A stretch of DNA of 64,000 nt from Prosthecomicrobium sp. N25 (GTDB lineage Bacteria; Pseudomonadota; Alphaproteobacteria; Rhizobiales; Ancalomicrobiaceae): the NCBI RefSeq assembly GCF_037203705.1, contig NZ_JBBCAT010000002.1, forward strand, positions 744,001-808,000. The letters run 5' to 3'. The position numbers were made by a program, and so were the translations under genes. Within the stretch, counting starts at the first letter, position 1. Every line of letters starts with the position of its first letter. Below the pieces are notes generated by a model that saw only the letters and a program-made list of their open reading frames with translations, was not told where the DNA came from and ran no database searches. This document shows positions 46,787-54,851 of this stretch, piece by piece.

Positions 46787-47509
46787 CTAGCGGGCGCTGA
46801 CCTCGGTCAGGAACTTCTGGCGAATCGCGCGGCCGAAATCCCGGTAGCCATCGGCCGGGACCACGAAGGAGGCGGGGCCGCCCTGGATGTTGCGGCGGTA
46901 CCAGTCCTCGAGAGTCGCCTTCTCGTCGCCCTCCAGGATCGGCAGGCCGTTGACGGTCGTGTCCATGGCCACGAGGGCGTCGCGCTCGGCGGCCGGCGGC
47001 ACGGCGGAATTGCAGTTGTCGCGGCCGTCCCCGGAGACGTCCACGACGAAGCGGTCGGCCTCGAAGGCGAGCGTGGCGCGGAGCTTGGCGGCGGCGAAGT
47101 GCAGCATGGCACCCGCACAGGTGAAGTCACCGGGCCGGCGCGGCGCGTTGCGGACGGTGGCGGCGAGCCGGTAGGCGTCGTCGCGGCTCGCGACCCGCAT
47201 CCACGGGATGGTGACGCTCTGCCGGTCGGACCATTGCACGAGCGTGATGGCGACCGCGCCGCGTGCGCCGCCGAGGATCGCCTTCTGGATGGCGGGGTCC
47301 TCGAGCGCGCGGGCGATGCCTTCCATCTGCAGGCGGAAGCGTTCCTCGTCCACCGAACTCGAGACATCGACGGCCAGGACGAGGGCCGTGTCGACGCCGA
47401 TCTTCGGATCGATGCCCGCCGCGCGGGCCGGAGGACCGGCGACGAAGAGACCGGCTGCGAGGACGAAGGCCGCGGCCCGCCGCCCTACCCCGATGCGGGC
47501 CTGCGTCAC
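46787..47509 (-). CDS. Exported DUF1194 (von Willebrand factor A-like) protein
   Basis: A 240-residue exported protein with a signal peptide ending near PPARAAG. The VWA-like domain has the metal-ion site motif DVSSS in ALVLAVDVSSSVDEERFRLQ, followed by ITLVQWSDRQSVTIPWMRVA and VVDVSGDGRDNCN. DUF1194 proteins are periplasmic and of unknown function. The GTG start overlaps the stop of the pentapeptide-repeat gene (GTGA), so the two are translated together. Confidence 0.9.
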   Translation of the reverse strand: MTQARIGVGRRAAAFVLAAGLFVAGPPARAAGIDPKIGVDTALVLAVDVSSSVDEERFRLQMEGIARALEDPAIQKAILGGARGAVAITLVQWSDRQSVTIPWMRVASRDDAYRLAATVRNAPRRPGDFTCAGAMLHFAAAKLRATLAFEADRFVVDVSGDGRDNCNSAVPPAAERDALVAMDTTVNGLPILEGDEKATLEDWYRRNIQGGPASFVVPADGYRDFGRAIRQKFLTEVSAR

Positions 47510-48303
47510 GGGCGCACCCGGTCCCGGTTCATGGCCCGGTCCCAGCCGATCGCCGCGTCCAGGCCGCGCACGTCGCGCAAGGTCGCCAGTTCGACATTGG
47601 CGTCCGTCAGGTCGGCGCCGGCGAGGTTCGCCCCGGTCAGGTCGACGCCCGTGAGGTTGGCGCCGACCAGACGGGCACCGGTCAGGTCGGCGCCGACCAT
47701 CTTCGCCCAGGTGAACTGCACGCCGGTCAGATCCGCCGCATGCAGGTTCGCCCCGGAGAGATCCGCCATCTCCAGGAAGGTGCGGGGGTGCAGCTCGATG
47801 ACGGTCATCCTGTAGTGGCCGAGCTGGGCTCCGGCGAGGTTGGCGCCGCGCAGGTTCGTGCCGTTCAGGCGCGCGAAGATGCGCGCCCCTGACAGGTCCG
47901 CCCCGGCGAAGTTCGGCGCGTCGGCCACCATCCGCATGCCGAGGTCGAGCTCCGTCGTGACCGAGAGCCGCAGAAGGCTGGCGCCGCGCAGGTCGGCCCC
48001 GGCGAAGTTCGTCTTCTGCACGGTGGCACGGTCGAGATGGGCGCCTGCGAGCCGGGCGTTGGAGAGGTCGGCATTGGCGACGTCGGCGGCATGCAGGTTG
48101 GCCTTGTCGAGCCGCGCGGCCTTGAAGTCGAGGCCCGCGAGATCCAGGAAGGACAGGTCCTTGCCCGCCAGGTCGATCGGCCTGGAGCGGTCAGCACCGG
48201 CCAGCAGCCGCGCCACCTGGACGTCGGTCATGTCCGCCGCGCGTGTCTCGGCCGACAGGACCACGCCCGCCACCGCCGCCATGACTGAAAGGAGCCGCCT
48301 CAC
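47506..48303 (-). CDS. Exported pentapeptide-repeat protein
   Basis: A 265-residue protein with a short signal peptide (VMAAVAGVVLSAETRAAD) and, from about residue 45, some 35 pentapeptide repeats of the A(D/N)LxG type (KANLHAADVANADLSNARLA, GANLTGVDLTGANLAGADLT). Such repeats form a right-handed four-sided beta-helix. Its export signal means that the known DNA-gyrase-protecting role of some family members is unlikely. The first start is a GTG; an ATG at 48282 is possible. It is coupled to the DUF1194 gene. Confidence 0.88.
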   Translation of the reverse strand: MRRLLSVMAAVAGVVLSAETRAADMTDVQVARLLAGADRSRPIDLAGKDLSFLDLAGLDFKAARLDKANLHAADVANADLSNARLAGAHLDRATVQKTNFAGADLRGASLLRLSVTTELDLGMRMVADAPNFAGADLSGARIFARLNGTNLRGANLAGAQLGHYRMTVIELHPRTFLEMADLSGANLHAADLTGVQFTWAKMVGADLTGARLVGANLTGVDLTGANLAGADLTDANVELATLRDVRGLDAAIGWDRAMNRDRVRP

Positions 48304-48412
48304 GTCCGTCCGCCTGCGCCTCGCCCGCCCCCTTGGACCGGAGACCGGTGACTATCCCGATATTCGCGTCGCCCCGCAACCGTCCCGGGGCCGCGGCGGG
48401 GGCGGTCGCGCG

Positions 48413-49303
48413 TCACACCCGGCTCGGTGGTGCCTCGCCCTTGAGGACCAGCAGGGCATGGTTGATCTCCGCCCCGAGCAGGAACAGGAGACCGACGATG
48501 TAGAAGAAGAGCATCGTGGCGATGATGCCCGCCAGACCCGCGTAGGTGCGCGTGTAGCTCGCGAAATGGGAGAAGTAGTAGGAGAAGACGTAGCCTGCGA
48601 CAAACCACAGGCCGAGCGTGACGAGAACCCCCGGCAGGACCGTCGAGGCCGTCTGGCGGCGCGCAGGCAGGAAGAGATGAGCGGCGAACAGGAAGCAGAA
48701 GACGCCCGCCGAGAAGAACACGAGCGGGAGGTTGTTGAAGTAGGAGTAGTAGGGGATCAGGTCGGGCACGTGCGGGACGAGGAAGTTCCAGACGACCGGC
48801 AGGACGACCACCATGAAACCCAGGCCGAGAATCAGGATGCCGCCGACCAGCATGAAGAAGGTGCCCTCCAGCCGGCGGATCAGGAAGTGCCGGCTGTCGT
48901 AGGCCCTGTAGGCGTAGTTCAGCCCCATGCGCAGGCTCTCGACCAGTCCCGTCACGATCACGACCAGCAGGGCGGCACCGATCGTCAGCACCTGGGCCTG
49001 CGAGCCGGAGAGGACGGCCGTCACCTCGGGCTTCAGGATCTTGACGATCTCGGCCGGCAGGACGGCGAAGATCCCGCCCGTGCCCTCCTCGGCCGCCTTG
49101 GCGAGTTCCGCGCCGCCCCAGTAGCCGGCGAGGCCCGTGATCAGGATCATGAAGGGGAACAGCGAGAACAGCACCGAGAAGGCGATGTTGGAGGCGTGCG
49201 CGAAGGACTCGTTGCGCAGCAGACCCCAGTAGAAGGCCTCCCAGAAGACCCAGCCGGCGCGCCGGAGGCCCTTGACGGGCGGATGGGTGTGCACGGAGGT
49301 CAT
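48413..49303 (-). CDS. YihY/virulence factor BrkB family membrane protein
   Basis: A 296-residue inner-membrane protein with about six membrane spans. ESFAHASNIAFSVLFSLFPF and the long hydrophobic GTFFMLVGGILILGLGFMVV, YTRTYAGLAGIIATMLFFYI are typical of the YihY/BrkB family. The family was once called ribonuclease BN by mistake; its real function is unknown. The ATG at 49303 is used; ATG 49348 and TTG 49372 are in frame. It is divergent from the MscS gene. Confidence 0.88.
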   Translation of the reverse strand: MTSVHTHPPVKGLRRAGWVFWEAFYWGLLRNESFAHASNIAFSVLFSLFPFMILITGLAGYWGGAELAKAAEEGTGGIFAVLPAEIVKILKPEVTAVLSGSQAQVLTIGAALLVVIVTGLVESLRMGLNYAYRAYDSRHFLIRRLEGTFFMLVGGILILGLGFMVVVLPVVWNFLVPHVPDLIPYYSYFNNLPLVFFSAGVFCFLFAAHLFLPARRQTASTVLPGVLVTLGLWFVAGYVFSYYFSHFASYTRTYAGLAGIIATMLFFYIVGLLFLLGAEINHALLVLKGEAPPSRV

Positions 49304-49540
49304 GAGACGCGGTGAGGCCGCTCGGGTTTGGGGGCGCGCGCGGAACATAGTCGCCACCGGGGCCTTGCACAACCGGCTGACGATCGCTTACCCAGCGATA
49401 TTGCCCGGCGAGGGACGGCCGCACCATGGTCGCCGCTCGACCCCGTGCCCCTTTTGCCGCAATCTTGGGCGATAGCGCGGCCGTGATTCCGCCGGCCGGC
49501 TCGGCCGGCGCCCGAGACGAACCCGAATCGGACGCGACCC

Positions 49541-52105
49541 TTGAGATCCGGACTGACCCGCCTCCTTCTCCTCCTCGGCTTCGCGGTCGCGCTCGTCGCG
49601 GTCGGGCCCGCGCCGTCCCTGCCGGTCGGGGCCGCCGCCCAGCAGGCTCCGGCCCCGGCGCCGGCCGCCGCCGAGGAACCCAAGCGTCCGGAGAACCCGC
49701 AGGCGCTGCTCGACGGCTGGAAGGTCGAGATCGACCAGATCGCGGCGGGCGCCCAGCGCCAGAACCTCACCGACCGGCAGCTCGCCGACCTGCGCGCCCG
49801 CGCCGAGAACGTCCGCGGCAGGGCCGCGGGCCTCGCCGACCAGTTGACGCCCACCGTCCAGGCGATCGAGGCGCGGCTGAAGCAGCTCGGCCCCGGCCCG
49901 CAGCAGCCCAAGGAGGGCGAGCCCGCGCCGACCCCGGAATCCGATGCGGTGAAGCAGGACCGCGAGGTCCAGAACAAGGCGCTCGCCGAACTGCAGGGCT
50001 TCGTCAAGCAGGCGAGCCTGATCCAGCTCAAGGCCGACGAGGTCGTCCGCAGCATCGGCGACCGTCGGCGCGACCGCTTCACCCGCGCCTTGTTGGAACA
50101 GACCAGCTCGATCGTCGACCCGACGCTCTGGCTCGAGGCCGCCGCCGCCCTGCCGGGGACGCTGCGTGCCTTCGGCTTCCTGATGCGCGACTGGTTCGGC
50201 CTCCTCGGCTCCCGGGGGGGAAGCGTCGCCTTCGCGGCGCTCGCGCTCGCCCTGGCCTTCTTCGCGGTCCTGGTCCGGCCGGTCCGCGGCCGCCTCGTCT
50301 TCATGACCGTGCGCAGCCCCGACGTCGCCGACCCGCCAGCCCTCAAGGAGGCGGCGGCCGCGGCCGGCATCTTCTTCGTCAACACCGTCCTGCCGCTCGT
50401 CGGCCTCGCCTCGATCTACCTCGTCCTCGACTTCTTCGACCTGTCGCCCGACAGCATCGACCAGATGCAGATCGGCCTCATGATCGCGGTCGGGATGGGG
50501 GCGGCCATCTACAGCCTGGCGCTCGGCATCCTGGCGCCGGCCAAGCCGCAATGGCGGCTGCTGATCGTGTCGGACCAGGCGGCGCACCGGCTGATGCGGC
50601 TCTTCACCGTCCTGGCGATCACGTTCGGCTTCGGCCTCTTCGTGGTCCGCATGCTGCCGGTGCTGGCCGCGCCGCTGCCGCTGGTGATCGCGCTGAACGG
50701 GCTCTTCGCCCTCGTCGACATCGTGCTGATGATCCTCTGCCTCAGGACCGTCGCGGCGAGCCTGGCCTCCACCGAGGAGACCGTCGAGTTCGCGGTGCCG
50801 GGTCCGGTCGATCCGACGCCGCCGGCGGAGAACCGCCACTCCATCCTCTGGCGCTGGCTCGTGCCGGTGGCCTGGCTGGCGGCGCTCACCGGCATCGCGG
50901 CGGGCATCGCCGGCTTCGTCTCGCTGTCGCGCTTCATCGCCAGCGAGATGCTGTGGGCCGGCCTCTGCCTGGCCGCCCTCTACGTGCTGCTGATCCTGGT
51001 CGACGAGACCTTCGGGGCGGTCTTCCGGCGTGAGACGGCGGTCGGCTCGTCGCTGACCCGCTCCATGGGGTTCGGGCGGGAGACGGTCGAGCAGCTCGGC
51101 GTGGTTTTTTCGGGCGTCAGCCGCCTCGCGCTCATCGGCTTGATGGCGCTGCTCGTCCTCTGGCCGCTCGGCTTCTCGTCGGAGGACCTCGTCGCGGACG
51201 CCAAGGCGGCCTTCTTCGGCTTCAAGGTCGGCGGCATCACGGTCTCGATCTCGACGATCCTGCTGGCGCTCGCCACCTTCGTGGTCGCCATCGCGGTGAC
51301 GCGCGGCATCCAGACCTGGCTCGGCGTCCGCTTCCTGCCGAAGACTCGCCTCGACGCCGGCCTGAAGAACTCGATCCTGACCGCCTTCGGGTATACCGGC
51401 ACGATCCTGGCGGCGATGCTGGCCTTCTCGACCGTCGGCCTCAACCTCGAGAATATCGCCATCGTGGCCGGCGCGCTGTCGGTCGGCATCGGCTTCGGCC
51501 TGCAGTCGATCGTCAACAACTTCGTGTCCGGCCTGATCCTTCTCGCCGAGCGGCCGATCAAGTCCGGTGACATGATCGAGATCGGGGGCGAAAAGGGCTT
51601 CGTGCGCAAGATCAACGTGCGCTCGACCGAGATCGAGACCTTCGACCGGGCGAGCCTGATCGTACCGAACTCGTCGCTGATCTCCGGCAACGTCAAGAAC
51701 TGGATGCACCGCGACCTGACCGGCCGGGTCACCGTCAACGTCGGGGTCGCGTATGACGCGGATCCGGAGAAGGTGCGCGAGATCCTGCTGGCCGCCGCCA
51801 AGGCCCACAAGCTGGTCATGCTCTTCCCCGCCCCCTCGGCCTTCTTCACCAATTTCGGCGAGAGCGCGCTGGAATTCCGGTTGGTGGCGACCGTGCCGAA
51901 CGTGACCGATGCGTTCGGCGTGGAGAGCGACCTGCGCTACGAGATAGTAAAGCGTTTACGATCCGCGGGTATCGAGATCCCCTATGCCCAGCGCGATCTG
52001 CACGTCCGCCAGCTCGACGACCTGCGCAAGCTCGCCGAGGACTTCCTGCAAGGGCCCCGCCTCGTGCCGCGGCCGGTGCCGGAGGCCAGGCCCGACGGCG
52101 GCTGA
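49541..52105 (+). CDS. Large MscS-family mechanosensitive channel with DUF3772 domain
   Basis: An 854-residue inner-membrane protein. A signal peptide (LLLLLGFAVALVAVGPAPSL) and a periplasmic coiled domain of the DUF3772 type (about 50-190) are followed by some ten membrane spans. The MscS pore helix and beta domain sit near the end: IAIVAGALSVGIGFGLQSIV, NNFVSGLILLAERPIKSGDM, and IVPNSSLISGNVKNWMHRDL. It should release solutes under osmotic downshock, as in the large MscK/DUF3772 class. The start is a TTG at 49541 with no clear ribosome site. Confidence 0.92.
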   Translation: MRSGLTRLLLLLGFAVALVAVGPAPSLPVGAAAQQAPAPAPAAAEEPKRPENPQALLDGWKVEIDQIAAGAQRQNLTDRQLADLRARAENVRGRAAGLADQLTPTVQAIEARLKQLGPGPQQPKEGEPAPTPESDAVKQDREVQNKALAELQGFVKQASLIQLKADEVVRSIGDRRRDRFTRALLEQTSSIVDPTLWLEAAAALPGTLRAFGFLMRDWFGLLGSRGGSVAFAALALALAFFAVLVRPVRGRLVFMTVRSPDVADPPALKEAAAAAGIFFVNTVLPLVGLASIYLVLDFFDLSPDSIDQMQIGLMIAVGMGAAIYSLALGILAPAKPQWRLLIVSDQAAHRLMRLFTVLAITFGFGLFVVRMLPVLAAPLPLVIALNGLFALVDIVLMILCLRTVAASLASTEETVEFAVPGPVDPTPPAENRHSILWRWLVPVAWLAALTGIAAGIAGFVSLSRFIASEMLWAGLCLAALYVLLILVDETFGAVFRRETAVGSSLTRSMGFGRETVEQLGVVFSGVSRLALIGLMALLVLWPLGFSSEDLVADAKAAFFGFKVGGITVSISTILLALATFVVAIAVTRGIQTWLGVRFLPKTRLDAGLKNSILTAFGYTGTILAAMLAFSTVGLNLENIAIVAGALSVGIGFGLQSIVNNFVSGLILLAERPIKSGDMIEIGGEKGFVRKINVRSTEIETFDRASLIVPNSSLISGNVKNWMHRDLTGRVTVNVGVAYDADPEKVREILLAAAKAHKLVMLFPAPSAFFTNFGESALEFRLVATVPNVTDAFGVESDLRYEIVKRLRSAGIEIPYAQRDLHVRQLDDLRKLAEDFLQGPRLVPRPVPEARPDGG

Positions 52106-52201
52106 TCCGCTCTCCCCGACAGCCCCCGCCCCGGGCTCCCGCCGGCCCGCAGCGGCCGGGCGGGGACGCGCCGGCGCGCGCCCGAGCCTCGAAAGGTCGC
52201 C

Positions 52202-52717
52202 ATGTCCGTCTGCCAGCTGATCCCCTCCGCCCTCGCGGTCCTCGGCGCGAGCCTGCTGTCCGGCTGCTCGTCGGCGCCGGAGCCGCGCGCCACGCCGGCC
52301 TTCTACGATCGCCTCGACCAGACCGGTCAGGGCGTCGACCCGGCCTCCTCCCTCGGCATGCTCAACCAGTACCGCGCCAACCAGGGCGCGCGCGGCCTCG
52401 TCTGGGACCCGGCCCTCGCCCGGATCGCCCAGGAGCAGGCGAACCGCATGGCCAGCCTCGACCGGGTCCAGTCCAACGAGGAGGCCAAGATCGACACGCA
52501 GCTCAAGGCGGCCGGCGTGCCCTACCGCTCCTACGTGACCAACCTCTCGGCCGGCTACCGCACCTTCGCGGAGGCCTTCTCGGGCTGGCGCGAGCTGAAG
52601 GCCCACAACGCCAACATGATCAACCCCGCGGTCTCGCGCATCGGCCTCGCCACCGCGTCGGCGCCGGGCTCGAAGTACAAGATCTTCTGGGCGATGGTCC
52701 TCGTCGAGCCAATGTGA
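52202..52717 (+). CDS. CAP/SCP-domain lipoprotein
   Basis: A 171-residue lipoprotein with signal peptide and lipobox (GASLLSGCSSAPEP). The mature part is a small CAP domain of the kind found in bacteria: LGMLNQYRANQGARGLVWDP, ALARIAQEQANRMASLDRVQ, AGYRTFAEAFSGWRELKAHN, ANMINPAVSRIGLATA. The function of bacterial CAP proteins is largely unknown. Two hairpin terminators follow the gene. Confidence 0.88.
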   Translation: MSVCQLIPSALAVLGASLLSGCSSAPEPRATPAFYDRLDQTGQGVDPASSLGMLNQYRANQGARGLVWDPALARIAQEQANRMASLDRVQSNEEAKIDTQLKAAGVPYRSYVTNLSAGYRTFAEAFSGWRELKAHNANMINPAVSRIGLATASAPGSKYKIFWAMVLVEPM

Positions 52718-52784
52718 GGGCGACCCCGAAGCCCGTGCCAACCGCGGGTTGATGTCGGGGCGGCGCGTGCTATCTTTTCGGAGT

Positions 52785-52813
52785 GGGGAGCGGGCCGAAG
52801 CCCGCCCCTCTTT
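52785..52813 (+). terminator. Terminator-like hairpin after the CAP lipoprotein
   Basis: GGGGAGCGGGC and GCCCGCCCCTC form a stem closed by a CGAA tetraloop, with one mismatch, followed by CTTTCT. It is 67 bases past the CAP gene stop. Confidence 0.55.
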
Positions 52814-52828
52814 CTCATCGAGCGAATC

Positions 52829-52868
52829 GGACCCGGACGACAACTTGCCAGAGTGTCCGGGTCCTTTT
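52829..52868 (+). terminator. Second rho-independent terminator
   Basis: A perfect 10-base stem GGACCCGGAC (52829-52838) / GTCCGGGTCC (52855-52864) with a 16-base loop runs into TTTT. It backs up the preceding hairpin and insulates the downstream acyl-CoA synthetase gene. Confidence 0.68.
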
Positions 52869-53090
52869 CACCTCGATGCTGATGCCGCGTGGTATCCACC
52901 ACATCGCCATCACGCCGAGTGGAGACGAGGCCGTCGCCGCGGTTCCGGGGGGCCCAACCTCCCGGATACGCCGTCTGGCCGGCGCGTCTGCTTCCGCCCC
53001 CATACCGTCACCATACGGGTAGGCGGCGGACCTGCAACCGATTGGTGTTTTCGGTTGCGATCCCGCCCGGGCGGCGGCTCTTCGTCACCG

Positions 53091-53119
53091 TTGTGGCAGT
53101 GCAGCATCGAGCCTATCCT
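53091..53119 (+). promoter_or_regulatory. Candidate promoter of the acyl-CoA synthetase
   Basis: TTGTGG at 53091-53096 and TATCCT at 53114-53119 are exactly 17 bases apart, 31 bases before the TTG start codon. The -35 box resembles the TTGTGG proposed for phaR. Confidence 0.45.
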
Positions 53120-53150
53120 CCGCGTCCCTGAAGCTCCCGGGAGCGCGCCC

Positions 53151-54812
53151 TTGCTCGAGAAGCGGCCGACCTACGAAGAGACCTACCGGGATTTCCGCTG
53201 GCGGATCCCCTCGGCCTACAACATCGCGGTGGATGCCTGCGACCGGTGGGCCGATACCGATCCCGACCGGCTGGCGATCCTGAACCGGCGCGCCGACGGG
53301 GCGAGCGAGACCTGGAGCTACCGCCGGCTGTCGCTCGCCTCGAACCGCTTCGCCAACGTGCTCGCCGCGCAAGGCATCGGGCGCGGAGACCGGGTGGGGA
53401 TCCTGCTGCCGCAGTCGCCCGAGACGGTGGTGGCCCATTTCGGCACCTACAAGGTGGCCGGCGTCGCCCTGCCGCTCGCGGTCCTGTTCGGCGTCGAGGC
53501 GCTGACCTACCGGCTGCAGAACGCGGGCGCCAAGGCGGTCGTCACCAACGCGGCCGGGCTCGCCAAGCTCGTCGAGATCCGCGATCGGCTGCCGGACCTG
53601 AAGATCGTCTTCAACATCGAGGGCGGCGGCCCGGCCGGGGTGGTGGACTTCCACCAGGCGCTGGCCGAGGCCTCCTCGCAGGTCGCCCCGGCGGTGACCG
53701 GCCCGGACGATCCCGCCATGATGATCTACACGTCCGGCACGACGGGGCCGCCGAAGGGGGCGTTGCACGGCCATCGGGTCCTGCTCGGCCATCTGCCCGG
53801 CTTCCAGTTCGCGCAAGAGTTCTTCCCGGTCCCGGGCGACTTCATGTGGACGCCGGCCGACTGGGCCTGGGCGGGCGGGCTCCTCAACGCGCTGCTCCCG
53901 TCGCTCACCTTCGGGGTGCCGGTGCTCGCCTACAAGTTCGAGAAGTTCGATCCCGAGCTCGCCTTCTGGCTCATGGCCCACTACGGCATCCGCAACGCCT
54001 TCGTGCCGCCGACGGCGCTGAAGATGCTGCGCAGCGTCGACAACCCGCGCGGCCGCTTCGACCTGAAGCTCCGCACGCTCGGCTCGGCCGGCGAGGCGCT
54101 CGGCTCGGAGACCTACGAGTGGGCGAAGTCCGCCCTCGACCTGACCGTCAACGAGTTCTACGGCCAGACCGAGTGCAACATCGTGCTGGCCTCCTGCGCC
54201 ATGCTGGGCGTGAGCCGCCCCGGCGCGATTGGCAAGGCGGCGCCCGGCCACGAGGTCGCGATCATCGACGAATCTGGCGTGCCGCTCGCCCCCGGCATCC
54301 TGGGACAGATCGCCGTGAAGCGGCCCGACCCGGTGATGTTCCTGGAGTACTGGGACCGGCCGGAGGCCACGGAGGAAAAATTCATCGGCGACTGGATGAC
54401 CACAGGTGACCAGGGGATCATGGACGACGAAGGCTACGTCTTCTTCGTCGGGCGCGACGACGACGTCATCACCTCGTCGGGCTACCGCATCGGCCCCGCC
54501 GAGATCGAGGACTGCCTCGCCGGCCACCCCGCGGTGGCGCTCGCCGCCGTGGTCGGCAAGCCCGACCCGCTCCGGACCGAGATCGTGAAGGCCTATGTGC
54601 GCCTGGCGCCGGGCGTCAACGGTTCGCCCGACCTCGCCGACGAGATCCGCGCCTTCGTGCGCAACCGCCTGTCCGCCCACGAATATCCGCGCGAGATCGC
54701 CTTCGTGTCGGAGATCCCGCTGACCACCTCGGGCAAGGTCATCCGCCGCTTCTTCCGCCAGAAGGCGCAGGCGGAGGCGGCCGAGGAACAGGCCCGGAAG
54801 AACTGGGAGTGA
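53151..54812 (+). CDS. AMP-forming acyl-CoA synthetase
   Basis: A 553-residue adenylate-forming enzyme that activates a carboxylic acid to its CoA thioester. The phosphate loop is YTSGTTGPPKG (193-203), the A5 motif is NEFYGQTECN, the hinge SGYRIGPAEIEDCLAGHPAV, and the C-terminal catalytic lysine is Lys529 in TTSGKVIRRF. The sequence resembles medium-chain or acetyl/benzoyl-type synthetases; the acid cannot be fixed. The TTG at 53151, seven bases after GGGAG, gives the family N-terminus LEKRPTYEETYRDFRWRIP. The upstream open frame is rejected. Confidence 0.92.
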   Translation: MLEKRPTYEETYRDFRWRIPSAYNIAVDACDRWADTDPDRLAILNRRADGASETWSYRRLSLASNRFANVLAAQGIGRGDRVGILLPQSPETVVAHFGTYKVAGVALPLAVLFGVEALTYRLQNAGAKAVVTNAAGLAKLVEIRDRLPDLKIVFNIEGGGPAGVVDFHQALAEASSQVAPAVTGPDDPAMMIYTSGTTGPPKGALHGHRVLLGHLPGFQFAQEFFPVPGDFMWTPADWAWAGGLLNALLPSLTFGVPVLAYKFEKFDPELAFWLMAHYGIRNAFVPPTALKMLRSVDNPRGRFDLKLRTLGSAGEALGSETYEWAKSALDLTVNEFYGQTECNIVLASCAMLGVSRPGAIGKAAPGHEVAIIDESGVPLAPGILGQIAVKRPDPVMFLEYWDRPEATEEKFIGDWMTTGDQGIMDDEGYVFFVGRDDDVITSSGYRIGPAEIEDCLAGHPAVALAAVVGKPDPLRTEIVKAYVRLAPGVNGSPDLADEIRAFVRNRLSAHEYPREIAFVSEIPLTTSGKVIRRFFRQKAQAEAAEEQARKNWE

Positions 54813-54851
54813 GCGCGGCCGCGCCGGGCGCCGGTCAGGCCGCGGCACCAC

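Larger units (their letters stand above)
52718..53150 (+). other. Intergenic region before the acyl-CoA synthetase
   Basis: This 433-base stretch carries two successive terminator-like hairpins (52785-52813 and 52829-52868) and, further down, a promoter candidate at 53091-53119. It is open in the frame of the downstream gene, but the translated text is low-complexity arginine/proline-rich and unlike any domain. I see no gene in it. Confidence 0.6.

Noticed and set aside
49388-51808. An 806-codon minus-strand frame opposite the MscS-type gene
   Set aside because: The translated text is Arg/Asp/Gly-rich low complexity, while the plus strand encodes a complete channel protein.
52749-53150. N-terminal extension of the acyl-CoA synthetase
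   Set aside because: It covers two terminators and a promoter and has no similarity to the enzyme family; the TTG at 53151 has a proper ribosome site.
53085-54851. A 588-codon minus-strand frame opposite the acyl-CoA synthetase
   Set aside because: It is an antisense shadow with no domain; the synthetase on the plus strand has all catalytic motifs.
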